NCBI GenBank assembly: GCA_025345505.1
Contig: JANVCC010000030.1
Coordinates: 2,716,123 to 2,780,122 of the forward strand
Source: Todiramphus chloris collaris
Taxonomy: Eukaryota; Chordata; Aves; Coraciiformes; Alcedinidae
Direction: 5' to 3'
DNA: 64,000 nucleotides
Positions 11,758 through 25,300 of the stretch are shown piece by piece. The position numbers were made by a program, and so were the translations under genes. Below the pieces are notes generated by a model. That model made no database searches. It worked only from the letters and a program-made list of their open reading frames with translations, and was not told the origin of the DNA. Numbering within the stretch: the first letter of the stretch is position 1; every line of letters begins with the position of its first letter.

Positions 11758-13669
11758 CAGTCATTGCACTTCTACCATGATGCAAAACATTTCTGCTGAA
11801 GCCTTTCATACAGATGCTCAGTATACAAAATTCCCTCTCATCCAAACAGAAGCACTGAGCTACGGTGGCAGCTTGAAGTAGAATTTCTATTGAGCTGTTT
11901 ATTTTTCCTCATTGACAGAATGTATTTCCTTGTGGTGTGCCTTCTTCCGTATCCCCAAGACGTGCAGCACACACATCTTGGATCTAAACTGAAGACTATT
12001 CACTGAACAGTGATGCAGACAGGAGTCTAATGCAGAAAGCTGTGTAAATCTGAACTAAAAGACTAACAGTTTACTGGAAGTCCAGATAAGTATCTTTTCT
12101 CTGAATATGAGCTGAGGCCTTTTTGTCCTTTCAAAAGGCCTCACACAAACTCAGCAATATTTTGCAGAGATCCAAGTGACTGTTAAAGATACGTAGTTGT
12201 GGATACTGTCATCTTTCTTTTAAGAGAGGCATTTCTTAAATACCCTACCCATTCCCAGAAGTGTACACCACAAAGCAGCATATTGATCAATGAAAACTCC
12301 AGTCTCATGGCAAGATAGAAACAAGCCAGAGGTATTCTGATACAAACAGCAACATAGAACAGGGAAGCTTTTGGAGAAGAAGAGAACAGCAAAATGTAAC
12401 GAAGGAGGAGAAAGAGGAAGCAAGAGCTTCCAGGGACCATCCTGGGGTTGAATCACACTGATAATTTATTTGAAAAGAAAGGGGGTGGGAAGAGGAACAG
12501 CAAAAGAAATCACAGCTCTGCGGAAGAATATGGCAAACTTCCATTGACTTTAACAGGAGAGCATTCAACCCAAGCAAGCTGAACAAACCCTTTAAACTGA
12601 ATTTACATCCCTGCTGCAGCAGTTACGCAAAAAAAAAAAATTAAATCTTGTTTTTCATGAGAAGGAAACACAAGTTAAATATAATTCCATTTTGCTCATA
12701 GTTCTTAAACACTAACAACATGACTCACGGCACAGCGGAAAAATCACTAAGAGCTGGAAAACTCCCACACAGAGCAGGACTCAGGTAATCATTATTAGCA
12801 GTAAATATTAAGAAAAATATGAAGTATAATGCTATTATTAGAGTAGGACTGATGCAAACAGAAAATATGGCAAGATATGAAGTATTAATTGGCTAATATT
12901 TATACAAGCAATGACAGTGTACAAATTGAAAAGATGGGCCAGGCAAGTCACTATGTAAGGGGAAAAGAAAAAAAAAAAAAAGATGCCAGCACACAAATGA
13001 GTTTTCTTTGAAACCAAGAGATGTTTTGAGCATGCTAGGAATCCAGTACTAGGTACTAAGAGCAGCAAGACAAAACAAAAGAAAAAAGTCATATTAAAAG
13101 GAGAATCTGTTTTCATTTATAATGCAACTGGAGAAGGTGAAGCTTGTATTTTACCAAGACTGAATGCCTAGATCCCAAGGAAAAACAAGGCAAGCTAAAG
13201 TATTTCTGATCTGCATAAAAATATGAAATTAATTGACAAAGTAACTGTTCCTTATTAAAACCAAATCACCCATTACTAAACACTAAAATTTAAATCACCA
13301 TATATGCCAAAGCTGTCTTTATCCTGAAGTTATGTTCATACGTGTGCACATGAAAAAACTGATATTGGATGTAGAAAGAGACATGGGGAAAGGATTAGGA
13401 CATAGCTATTTTTTTTAAACATAGAGGTACTAAATAGTTGGAAAAATTTTACTCCCTTTCACATAACATAGTCAGCCGTTTTGCTTGGTTTCCAGTATCT
13501 CAAAACAAATAAGGCAAATAGTTGATACAGGTAGAAAACACATTGTTGCATTTGAAAGAAATTAAAGCATTAATTCAATTTTGATTAGCCCAATTATTTC
13601 TATACAAAATCTGGCTCATCCATGTGTGCATTAAGGAAAGAGTTTTATATTACTGTGCATCTGTCATAA

Positions 13670-13696
13670 ACAGTACAATTCTAAATTGTACACTGT
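13670..13696. other. Perfect inverted repeat, 8-bp arms, 3-base loop
   Basis: GTACAATT (13673-13680) and AATTGTAC (13684-13691) are exact reverse complements around the loop CTA. Allowing a two-base bulge (AC at 13692-13693), ACA at 13670-13672 also pairs with TGT at 13694-13696. It could fold as a small RNA hairpin or bind a dimeric factor. Neighbouring sequence gives no sign of a longer precursor-like stem. Confidence 0.6.
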
Positions 13697-16600
13697 ATTT
13701 GCATCCTTTGCAGGACTGCTGTTAAAAAAGAAGTAAAAGGGAATTATTGATGCATTCAGTGTGCATCTTGCTTTGTAATGTAATCTGTTTTTCTTTTCTT
13801 TAACACCTACACATCTTATGTTCCTAGCTAGTACAGTTTAAAGAATAAATACGGACCCAGGGTATCAACTTCCAAAGGAAAACTTGCAAGAAGCTGTTTG
13901 CAGATTTGCATTTTGAACTTGACTGTCATGATGTGAAATAACAAGGTTTTGCTTCTTGAGACACCTAAATCAGTTGAAAGGATTTTTGTTGTTGCTTCTG
14001 GAGTTGATAGCTGAAGGTCCAATACAGCTACTCTATCTGTTAATGTAAATTCTTCCCTTGCATTTTCAAAAAGGAGTCAGGAGCTATTAAAACACATACA
14101 GAGCAGAAGACATTTTCTTCTGGAGATGAAAACGCCTGTTGCACTGATTATATCCATGATGATCCTACAAATATGCAAACCAAGAAGAGTCAGAGAGAGC
14201 AGTGGCATGCAAGCTGATGAACCTTTATATTCCAGGGAATTGCCAGGAGGGAATATGCTTAACTTCACACTCTGAAAACCGCACATAATCACAAAGTATT
14301 TCTGAGATGCAAAAGGAGACCATGGTCAGTAAAGAAAGGAAACCACATCTGTGATTTCACATTCACAAATGGCACAACATAGACAAGCATGTGCAGCATG
14401 ACTAAAGCATTGTATCAGTACCAGCCACAAGAAAAGTTAAGCTGTACCTTGAACGCTGTGAAAGAGAACTTACCCTCAGGGGGTCACGTATCAAGGGAAG
14501 GGCTGGGAGTGAAAGGAGAGGACAAACTTTCACAGAAGGAAAGAAAGAAGGAAGGAAGAAGTGGCCAGTAGGCAACTTTGATAAATGAAGAAGAGTATTG
14601 TCTGCTGTGCAATTTGGGGAGAACTGGAAGGCTGAGTTGCCTGAATTCAACTCCTGCAACTGTGAGCTGTCTTATAAACGAGATGCATTTCTCACAAGTA
14701 AATGGAGCGTAGTGAGTACTTATGGTCCTCTTCATTTAACTTTGTTTTGCAACAACTTTGAGCAGTATGCTTATGAATTAAGTACCAGTCTTTCCCCACA
14801 TGGGAAAAGTGATTTTTAAATGAAGTGACTTACTAGAGGTGGCTTATACAGACAATTCACACAGTGAGATAATAGCACAGCCAGAAAAAGAATTATATGG
14901 GTCTTCTGGGACCAAGCCGGTAGGGATGAGTTTGTACAGGAACAGCAGCTGACTAAAACCGAACAAAGGGGGACAGACACCATCCTGACTAGTGTAACAC
15001 TACAGTCATCATTACTTGTTTGTGTGGACCTGAAAGGTAGTCAATTTATTCTGCACTTCTATGTGCTCCAGGATTTCCCCTGGATACTCATTTTGGCATA
15101 GTTTCTCACTTTACAGGAACTTTTCCTAACATCTCCAGTTGAGGACAGTCCTTCTCATTCTGAAGGGCAATAACCTGCTGATAGCTAGGTGTGCTTTTGT
15201 CACCTCCCAATTGTTTAACAGCCCAGAGTATCTAAGTCATCACTGAGAAGTCTGAGACCAAGAAGTTCATTCCAGAATACACCTGTACAGGGGACAGACT
15301 GTCCCCCAAGGCTGGCACGAACATTCACAGTACCTAAGCAATACTTCACATCTCACTACTGCATTTCTTATTACGTTCATTGGAATATACAGTCAAAAAA
15401 ACCCACACAAAACAAAGAAAAATAACAAAAAAATTATCTCAATACTTTAAAATCTCAACAAGTTTCTCTACAAAGAGAATTGTGCTCCTTACTGCTTTCC
15501 AGGATAACATTGAAATTCTGTAATGATCAAGGCAGTATAGAAATTCCCAAACTGAAGAGAATGGAATTGGGTCATATAATCTTGAAACCCAGTAGTTTTC
15601 TCTTTCAACTCATATTATGCCTGCTAACATCATATAATTGTTCTTTATAAGTACATATTCCAAATAATTATGTAGAAAAATACCTATTTTGCAAGTGCCT
15701 ATATGTTCCCATATGGAAAAATTTTAAAACCTTACAAGATTTGCTTGCACATTTAGAAAACATTTTCTTCTAGAAAAAAGCAAAGAGAAGGAATCCTGAC
15801 CTGTGCAGTAAATCTTATTTCCTGTCTTCTCCTATTGTATATTAGATGCTATTCCTTAAAGCATTCCTTGCACCTTGAAGGCAATACAAGGCCAGTAAAA
15901 CCACTTTTATGCAACATGTAGTTCTAATATTCTTCTTCTCCTCCTAATCAATAAAAAAATGTATTCTTACTGCAAGCTCCCGCACAATTTTTCAGTAAAT
16001 ACAAGTTCCATACGTTCTGTAGAATAATGATGTTACTTTGACTGCAGTAGGTTTCTTTTTCTAAATTAGATAGAAAGCAAAGAGTAAAGTGTAATAGGGA
16101 GGGATAAAGCCTGTTCAAACTCCACGATCATGCTTTAGAACTATTTATGGAAATGGTACTGAAATAAAAAGCAACTGCTTAATAAAGATAAATATATACT
16201 AACACATCATTGCTAATATATGAATTTGAATAAAGCCAAGTTTTAAAACACATAAACAAGTGAAAGATGTGTTCAGAAAGAAAAAAAAAAATCTCTACAC
16301 TTATAGCACAAAGGTATTCAGAGAAAGGGCATTTCTCCCAGGTAGAATTAGACTGTATGCCCAAGAAAGCAAAAATGAACAAGCAACATGTATCATAATT
16401 GGTCTTAAAATTTCTATAACATAAATAGAGCTGTACAACAAGGAGCCTGTCCTGTCTGTGGCAGCACAGAGAGCTTAAAGTACACTCTCATAGTTCAATA
16501 CTTTTATCATTTCCTCACTGTATGATGCTTCTTGGCAACTCCACAGTTCAGTGCATTTCACACACAGCAGAACATAAGAACAGAGGAAAAAAGATACATC

Positions 16601-17022
16601 ACACAGAAGAAAAGTCAGATGGCAGCTGTGCCAACCTAGGGCAAGAAAAAAAAAAAAGTGAGACAGGCTAATTCACAGGTAAGGAAAAAACATGGAGGAT
16701 GAGAGAAGAATATGAACAAAATGCAAAGAAGCAAAGGAGAAAATAGATGCATCTCTAATGGGTGCGAGAAACAAAGAAGAATTTGCGATCAGAGGCAAAA
16801 GGTGTTAAGACAACAGGCAAAGTGTAGCTGCAGGAATAAAGGAGCAGGTAGGAATTGGTAGGAGCAACAACAAAGGAGGATTCAGCGACACTTGTCTGAT
16901 ATCAGTTCGTGGCAACACAGAGCACAATACAATGAAACAAAACACTTCTGTTCTCTCGCCAACCTCAACAGAAATCTCTAGGTTTCTCTAGCCCAGCGCT
17001 GCCTTCCTCGTGTAGAACACTG

Positions 17023-17128
17023 CAAAACACAGACAGCTTTCCTACTACTGGAAAGATTAGTATCTCAGGGAATACAGACAAAAGACAGACACCTTTCCTA
17101 CTACTGGAAAGCTCAGTATCTCAGGGAA
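17023..17128. repeat. Tandem duplication, period 56 bp, two copies
   Basis: Two copies of a roughly 50-base segment lie at about 17023-17072 and 17079-17128. Both contain CTTTCCTACTACTGGAAAG or its close variant, followed by CAGTATCTCAGGGAA-type sequence; the first copy reads ATTAGTATCTCAGGG and the second CTCAGTATCTCAGGG. Only a few positions differ, so the duplication is fairly recent. Each copy also holds the short inverted pair CTTTCC / GGAAAG (9-base spacer, centred on TACTACT). No coding role is visible. Confidence 0.85.
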
Positions 17129-18765
17129 CAACTGGCCATCCACTGCAGGAAGACAACAGCATTCATAGAGGATAATTACTCACAGCAGAGATCGAACTGT
17201 TTGCTCAACAAACTTGCCACTACTTGCTTTTTTTTAAACTTAGCATAGGGGTGACAAGTCTTCTACACCTACTATCTCACTGTCCAGATGAGATTTGGGA
17301 CCCTTTATACCACCTACTGCTGGCTCACAAACTTCTTCTCACCTGGCTCCGTTCCCCCATTACTACTACTTCATACAAGTGATAATCCTGTCTCTTGCAG
17401 TGACTGTATATTTTGTCTGTGAGATTATTCATTCCTTATCAGTTCCATGTAGAGAGCTCTTTTATCAGTCACCTTGCACCAGGATAAAAAATATCTTGCC
17501 GGCAGTTGATCTAGTGAAAGAATTAGAAGAACCACCTCAAAGTGGCAGGTTACTCTGAAGTTTGATCAGCTAACACAAATAACACAGACCTAGCTGACTA
17601 TTTCTGCAAGCTGGTGGCTCCATGAATCATGTGAGGCAAAAGATAAGATTCCTTTGAGAAGGAAGGCAGGGAAAGGAATATTGGAGATTACAGGAATTGT
17701 GCACCCCAGTCCTCAAAAAAGACTTTTATTTCTTTTTTTTGGTTGTTGCGTGTGATATTTGTCACTTTTCCAGAAGCCATTTATAGGTCCATACAAGGAT
17801 AAAATTAACACTTCAGAGTTGATTACATCAAGTTCAGCTAATGAATGAAAGTACTTAGTAACTAAGGTTACTCTGGCATCACAAAATAGAACTACATTGA
17901 TTAAATTTACTTCTGTCAGGGTAGGTTTTGTTTAATCTACAGTCCACAATAATGTAGTGAAAGGATGGGACTGAGAAGAGGTTAAAGTCATCTGCTTATC
18001 AGAAGTCATTTAATAAAAGGTAAATTGTAATGGTAGCTAGAGGGAAAATCAAGTACAAGAAATGAATTTAGGCTCTGCAGTCAAAGCTACAGTTCCATTG
18101 ATTAACGTTTGCTGAAGTAAACTGCTGGACGATGGACTGTCTCATTTTTTGTTTTCCCCATGTTTTGGTTGCTATGATATCCTTCTAAAGATATGTGGCA
18201 ATTACTCATCCGAGAGTTGCAGGCAGGCAAAGGACAGAACGAGAAAAAAAAATCCTAATTAAAAAGGATGATTAACAAATAATCCATATTGAATTATTCT
18301 TGTGCCTTTACGGAAAAGCTCTCAGAAAACCTTTGCACCCATTGACTGCAAAATTCTAATTCTGCCCCATTAACATAACAACTTCCCTGCCCCTGATTAG
18401 ACAGAGCTGTGTATTTTCAGCAGAAGCAGAGCCTTGGAAGCATTAAATAAGTGGAGGTGGATTTGCACAGATGGGCTCAGAAGCAATAAAAAGCACAGGC
18501 ATCCCTACAAATTCATGAAAACAGACATCAGTTTCTTCTTCTCCTGCTCTCCATTTAGGGTCATCCCTGGTACCATTAAACACCATTCTAACCAGTACTT
18601 CCCAAACCCTCAATGTGCCCACCAACCTGTCCAGAAGCAGCATGATCTCATCCGCCCTGCAAACAGGCTGCAAACTAGCAAGCTCTGGGGCAGACAAGCT
18701 GTACGACACTGGGCTTCTAACTCCAGTTAGTACCGGCAACAGGTAGAGGCAAACCAGGCTCCCTT

Positions 18766-18837
18766 ATGCAAATTCACATATTTGTGCCCTAACCCTTTAT
18801 AAGCTCCACCTGCATTAATGGGCACCTGCTTGGCCAA
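18766..18837 (+). promoter_or_regulatory. Promoter-like motif cluster (octamer, TATA, E-boxes)
   Basis: A perfect octamer ATGCAAAT at 18766-18773 stands about 31 bases before TTTATAAG at 18797-18803, which resembles a TATA box. Two E-boxes, CACCTG at 18807-18812 and 18823-18828, and the palindrome TTGGCCAA (NF1-type) at 18830-18837 follow. The octamer-to-TATA spacing is like that of some cell-type-specific promoters, but the E-boxes would lie at or downstream of the expected start. No coding exon is recognisable downstream. Motifs are seen directly; promoter function is inference. Confidence 0.25.
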
Positions 18838-19917
18838 ATGGCTGTCAGCCCAGGGCTCTGGCTGAAGGTAACAGTGATGCTCAGGTGGAAGTCATGGCAC
18901 TATTTAGGCTCTAGGAGGTGTGTTCCCATTGATGACATGAGAGCAGAAAGCCCAGCTTGCTTCAAATCCTTTGTTTGCTTTGCAGTGTTTTTAGGTGGGA
19001 TAAAACCTCATTTTTACTTGTAAACAGAGCACTGGAAAACACTGAAAAATGAAACCTTGTGGAGTTATTATTTCAGCAATGTTTTTCCAATGAAACACTT
19101 TTAAACTGAAGCCAGTGAATGACTTCAGAGAAATCCTTAAGTAATTTAGGAAGCTTTCCACCCCTGTGCAGCATGTTCTCCCAGACAAAAGATGGCTTTG
19201 GGAATGGAATGTTTTAGGGGCTAAAACGTAGCTCTGATTTGATAAATACCTGGTTTTCTTTAAGTAGTGTTTACTCCCTTGGGATCAAAGAAAGTCCTAC
19301 AGTCTCCAGTGAGCCTGTATTAGGCTTTGCTCTTAAGAAACAACAAGTAGTTACGTTTTTAAAGAAATATAATTTAAAAATTTTCTCTGTTCAGACATCT
19401 GAATAGCTCAAGGGGATTTTTATCCTATTACTTCTAAAAACTTTTCAGGAAAAATGTCCTATTAAAACTCATGATTTAACACCAAAAATTACTGAACAGT
19501 ATTTCCCTTACATTTTAACAGTTTGCATTTAGCTGTTGTGTTGGAAAAGTCACCAGATTGTTGGGGAACCAGCCCTTATTTGAAAGAGTTATCAACATCA
19601 TTTGCGAAATTCAAAACGTTAAAATATAGATGCTGAGTCACAGCACAGATGCCCCGAGGTTTTCAGTTAGCAGCTGTAGCATTTGGAGAAGAGCGATGCC
19701 TTCATTACCCAAAAACACACAGCGTCAGCCATTTGCTGGGTGCTCTCTTCCCAGACTGGAACAAAAAAAGTGTTTTCGGTAACTCAGTTGAAAAGAACTT
19801 GTATTTGACTATGTGCCATACCAATGCACTCGTGAAAGCAAAGCTAGAACTTTTCACACATGAGATCTAGACTTACAGAAACATCGGTTTGGCCACCGAA
19901 CTTATGTATGTAAATGT

Positions 19918-19950
19918 GCATATATATATACATACAAATATATATATACA
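19918..19950. repeat. (TA)n/CATA microsatellite
   Basis: Two alternating TA stretches (about 19921-19930 and 19940-19947) are joined by CATACAAA, making a 33-base imperfect microsatellite. It is self-complementary and could extrude as a cruciform. It is probably length-variable between individuals. Confidence 0.8.
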
Positions 19951-22345
19951 GGCATGAGCGCATCTGTGTTTGCACAGCAAGGTGCCCTAAGAAGTAAAAC
20001 CAGCTCACTGTTCTCCTCTTCACCAGGATGTAGTGTTATTGTGGCTTTAGTTGAGACTGTCTGAGGATAGAAGTGAAGTAAGGTCTCCAAGCAAAGTATT
20101 ATTACAACAGGTGATGTGGTTGTGCGAAAAAGATGAGACTTGTATAAAAGCCTGTCTTCAGTTTTGGTACAGCAGCAGTAACCTTCAGGTGAAACAAGGT
20201 TAAGACAAATTGTTCACGTTCAGCTAAGTCCTTTAAAGAATTCAGAAATGTTCAGCATTCCCAGAGGAGACTAAAACAAGCTGATCAGGAATTTAGTCCA
20301 ACAGTACAGGGGGAAGAGACAGGAAACTTGCCTCTGGAATACAAGAAATTAATGGAAATCAAAATTACGATGTGCAATAAAACCTCTGTTGAGTCCCTGG
20401 TTTTAGTGCTCAATAGATGTGAATTATTTTCCTAACGTAGCCTCTTGAAGGTATTTTGTAGACCTTCCCTAAAGATTTGTAAGAGAGGCTGGAAATGGAG
20501 TTGTTGTCTTGGGAAAAATATGATTTTCATATTTTTTCACCGATTGTCTGTGTGAATTCATTTTAATGTGCAGAGATACTTTTCACCCACAGTTTCCCTG
20601 AGGACATTTGGTGCACTGGATGAAATATGTTGCAGTCTGAGATAGAGTGAGAGAGCGAGACAGAATCCATGAATTTTGATAGTTGTGTTATGAGAACTAT
20701 TTCTTACAGTGGAGGTGGAAACGTGTTTGCAAATTTTATGCTTGTTACTCTGCATGGCTTCTTTCGGTATGTGGTGGTCCTCAGCAAGTTTGCTTCTAAT
20801 GAGGAGTTTTGCAAGCCTATAATGTCTTTGAAAGCTATGAAAGGAAATTCTGGAAAAATTCAAGGTTCGGTGCTTCTTGTATAGTCTATTCAGGAAGACT
20901 TTTCTTGGGTAAATACCCTTTATTGTCATGAAGCTGATAACATGAATTTCCTCACAGTAAATGGTACACATCAATGCAGCTAGATCCTCAAAACAGCAGC
21001 CACCCCAAACCACAGCAAGAAGCTACGCACTTGGTTCGATGGCACATTGTCATTTTCTCCCCATCTGCTCCACCTTCATTTTTCCACAGGCGACCTGAAT
21101 TTTGTATCACATTTTCTGATGTCCTGATTACCTTGATTTAGTCCCTCCTGTGAAAAGTGACCATCTGTTTTCTGGAATTCTCTAAATGTGCGTGTCAATA
21201 ACCTGTGGGACCCTCGAGAAGATCAAATATATTAATCTACAGACTTTGTGCGACTATTTGAACTGCAACATTTTCATGTTCTCCAGAGTCATAGGAGGTT
21301 AATTCAGTACCCATGATACCTGAAGATTGAGGTGAGAATAATCCTAAAGACCAGAGACTGCCGGATTCTCAGTGCATTCAGACAGATTTTAACCACACTA
21401 TGGTATTTTCCTCAGTTCTGCTCTCATCCATGGGTCATATGGATGTGAACATTTACTTGTGGAACGACTCAGTGGGAGGCTGCACAAGAGAGCACAGTGC
21501 ACGTATCTCCCTTTAGAGGGAACGACAATGAACCAGAGCAACTAAGACAAAAAATGGAGACAGACAATAGCAGAAATATATTGTCCTCCATCACTCCTGT
21601 TGATGGAGGAGCAATAAGAAAGGAAGCTCAAAGGCCTGTAGGGACTTGAGAAACTCATAAAGGATGCTTCTTCATATGAAATTATTTCATAGGGAGGAAG
21701 AGGGCTTGAATGAACACAACCAAGACTTGAACTTCCACTGAAAACTTAAAAAAGTAATTTCTTCCTTCGTCAGAGTGGCTTAGGAGTAGCAATGAAGAAG
21801 TCACTTTAATATACATTAACCACAATATTACTGTTTAATCTATAAACTTTTTTTTAGAGTGAAATCAAGACACCCATACCAATTTAAAAAACTGATATTT
21901 GAATCTTATTTTTGAACAGGGTAATAATAGTGGAAATTTCAGCCCTGATTTTAATGGAGGTGGCATTTCACAAATAAGATACAGTTTTATTCCCCATACT
22001 ATTCATTAGAAAAGAAACTACTTTCTTTATTCAGTGCTACAACAATGTGAGAAATGATAGAAGAAAACAGTGACACTGGATAACAGTGAAACGATGTATA
22101 TTGCTTCAGTTATATCTACACATTATAATGTGTTTTATAACAATTTGTTAGAGAAGCATCTGTTACGAATTTACTAAAACAATTTGAATATGCTTTTCAA
22201 TGAGCTGAAGAACTGAGCTCCACCTATTAATCATGAAATATGTATCAGTGAACAATTTATAAATGGTACCTTTATTCAAACTGCTGCCAATTAACTAAAC
22301 AGTCACTGCATTCATAATTGTGTCAGTCACCTCTAAACTTTAAAC

Positions 22346-22374
22346 TTTTATCAAGATTTCAAATCTTGACAAAA
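22346..22374. other. 29-base near-perfect palindrome
   Basis: TCAAGATT (22351-22358) pairs exactly with AATCTTGA (22362-22369) around the loop TCA. After one A/C mismatch (22350 against 22370), TTTT (22346-22349) pairs with AAAA (22371-22374). The word AGATTT recurs just downstream (AAAAGATTTGAAAGATCC), so a second, competing pairing is possible. Symmetry is the only evidence of function. Confidence 0.6.
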
Positions 22375-25300
22375 GATTTGAAAGATCCAGAGAAACTGAA
22401 TGAAATGCGGGTTTTTAGCATAACAACTTCACACTGACTTTGATATTCTCTGGCATCACTGACAGTTTCCTCGGGAAAAGCAATTCTGAACCCTTTAATG
22501 TAAAAAAAAATATATATATTCCTATTTCACACCCCACAGCTTTTTGAAGAGAATCGTAACTGCACACTGTAAATACAGTAAAACACAAACAGGTGCTGTG
22601 TACTACAAAAGAAGTAAAGCGAGGCTAACTTAATAACTCTGCTTAAAAAAAGACTATATCCTGTAGTTTGGTATTTCTATAGACTTTTTCTTCTGCAACA
22701 CTGGTAGAAAGGTGTAATTTTTTTCCAGGGTCATGCCTTCTCCTAGTTTTCCAACTGCATAACAAACTGCAATTACATGCACTGTTCTGTCTTCCAGTCC
22801 CACTCACCACAGTGAGACGTTTACTTCAAAACCAGCGTAGAAGGATTTGTACAGTGAGCAACAAATTCAGGAAACTTCTCTTTCCTACTTCATTTCAATT
22901 AAAAAGACAAATAATTGCAACAAGACACATGGATTCAAGATTAAAACTGCAACTGTAAAACACAAAGGGTCACTTTTAATGATGACATAAAGAGAAGTCA
23001 AAATCATCTGTATACATTTTTAATGTAAATTGCTATTATTTGCATGTCCGGCCAGAAGGAAGCATGGTAGCAAAGAAAAAAGGCAATCATCTGTCTCGCC
23101 TTACAGCTTCATGTTGGCTTCCTTTCCCTTCTACAGAAAAGCCCTCTGGCCTCCCAGCATGGAAGCTGAGCTAACACCGACTTCCTGATGTGCAAGATGC
23201 AGCTGTGATATTTAGCTAATTGAAAAACATGCTTGAAAGTGCATTAGTAACTTCTGAAAAGATTGGGCTATAACAAGGTGTTATTCACACAACCCCTGAA
23301 TTCAGCCCCCAACCTTTCCAGGTTTTTTTATCAGCAACATCAGTTTGGCAACGCTGCAGATTTAACATTTATTTTATCTTCCAATTTTCATATCAGTTCC
23401 TTTGGCTTAGTGTGGAACTCCTGTTATTACAAAATATTCACCCAATACACGCAGCTCAAGAACATTAATTTTGAATGTGCATCTGTTGCAATTCCTTCAG
23501 CTTCTTCAGCTTCCATTAACGTACTGGGGAGGGTGTTGTCATGTGTTTGTACTCTGTAAAATGTGCAAGGTTATAGCTTTGTGTAGACATGAAAGCATAA
23601 CATGTATGTGTATTTGTGAGCATGTGTTTATGGATATGCACGCAAATAAAAATACATATCCATTTCCAAAATAAAATGAAGCATTCAAGTCACGTACGTA
23701 CTTGGTGAAAGACACTGGTTAGGCTTGGGATAAGGGGAATGCAATTGTGGCAAGTATTATTGTTCTCACAATATGGAACAATTTAAAAAATAAAAATAAA
23801 AATAGCAGAGAGCCAACAAGCAAAAGCACCCAAAGGAACAACAAATTCTTGAGAACATGAAGAGAGGCCAGAACTGAAGATGTATCTACTCCATCTTGTA
23901 ATACAACTTCATTTTAAAAGACAGATATAAATGAAGTCAGCGAACACGCAGACTGGTAATTGAAAATCTCTGTAATTACCCTAGTTACCATGGGATTTTT
24001 CATCTATTTGTACTCAAAGATGATGTTTTTTAAAACCAAGGCAAAATTATAAGAAACTATTAGGGAGCACTTTAAGATAATATTTTTAAGTATGTAATAA
24101 GAGTAAGGAACATCTCTGATTTTATGTCCTATAATGCCACCCAAACTGCTTCAATTAAATTTCCTGTAGTGCCTACAAACTACAGAGGCACGTAGTGTGT
24201 TTGCATGAAGACTTTAACTGTCTGTGTAGCATCCATGACATCCAATAATTCTAAGCAGCCGTCGGGGTTTTGTCTAACAGGAAGAATGATACCTCACAGG
24301 CATTTCCAAGCTCACCACTGAACGTTCACACCAGTGGAGCACATTACTGTATTATAAGAGTTATGATAATTGTTGACTCAAAATCATTTTCTAATGGCTG
24401 CTTTGTAAGTTGGAATTTTAAAATCATCTCAATCATTTTCAATACAGACACAAGTAGCAAGTGGAGGAAACCCTCTAAGAAAACGGTTTAAAAATCTTTC
24501 CTCTGATTCATTTGTGCTTTAAATAGCTTAAATTAACAGATGCTGGGACTCTAAGCATTTTTCCCTTAGATCTTTATTCATGCAACGGAAGCAAGCCAAG
24601 TAAGTGAACTAGATTGTATCTCTACCAAACTAAAGTTAGTAACAGGCTTCAGGCTAAAATCATGTCCACTGTCCCTATCAGAACACATCTGATGTATGTG
24701 CTAAACTGACGGCACATTAAAACAACAATAACAAATATCCCATTTTCATTCTTAAAATCCATTTACCAAACAAACTAGGTATTCAGTTCACATCAGTAAA
24801 GTCCTCGCTAGCAGCAATGAGGCTACACGGAGTTCACCCCAAAGAAGGTAGATCTTGATGGAGATAACCCTAGGCAATGAGCTGAGCTTCCAGTGGGCAG
24901 ATAATGGCACTATTTTAAAGAAAGAGCTCATGCATACCACCAGAAAATACAATAAGAAATAGCCTTAATGGAAGGAATCTGTAAAGACAAAAACAGCGAT
25001 GGGAAATTCAAGATGACTTTATAAATCTTATTCTAATTTCTAAAAGGTCTGTTACCAAGGAGTTCAAGTACCTGCTAGCACTTCTGAAATGGCTGAACCC
25101 CTAACATCACCAGGACTACCGTCCTTTTGCATATATCCTGCTTCTTATCTTGTCCATTCGTCTCTCTTACCTTTTATACCCTTCAATTGCTTAGTCTCCT
25201 CATTTTATTTCTGCTTTTTTTCTTCTCCCTATCTTGTCCGTTCAGCTCTATCATACAAAGTGAACTGGTATGGAAAGCTATGAGTCACTGCCTTTCATCC

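Larger units (their letters stand above)
10090..18430. other. Unique AT-rich sequence, no gene seen
   Basis: No coding exon, RNA gene or young mobile element is recognisable. Homopolymer tracts include T16 at 11742-11757, A12 at 12629-12640 and A14 at 12968-12981. A perfect inverted repeat lies at 13673-13691 and a 56-bp-period tandem duplication at 17023-17128. Short open frames (at most about 101 codons) are mostly paired on opposite strands and look like chance. Confidence 0.55.

Noticed and set aside
11742..11760. T16 followed by CAG as a splice acceptor
   Set aside because: A homopolymer next to CAG is expected by chance, and the following sequence does not resemble a coding exon of any family I know.
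20558..21013. 151-codon minus-strand open frame
   Set aside because: Overlapped by a plus-strand frame, no motif, basic and Ser/His-rich composition typical of chance translation.
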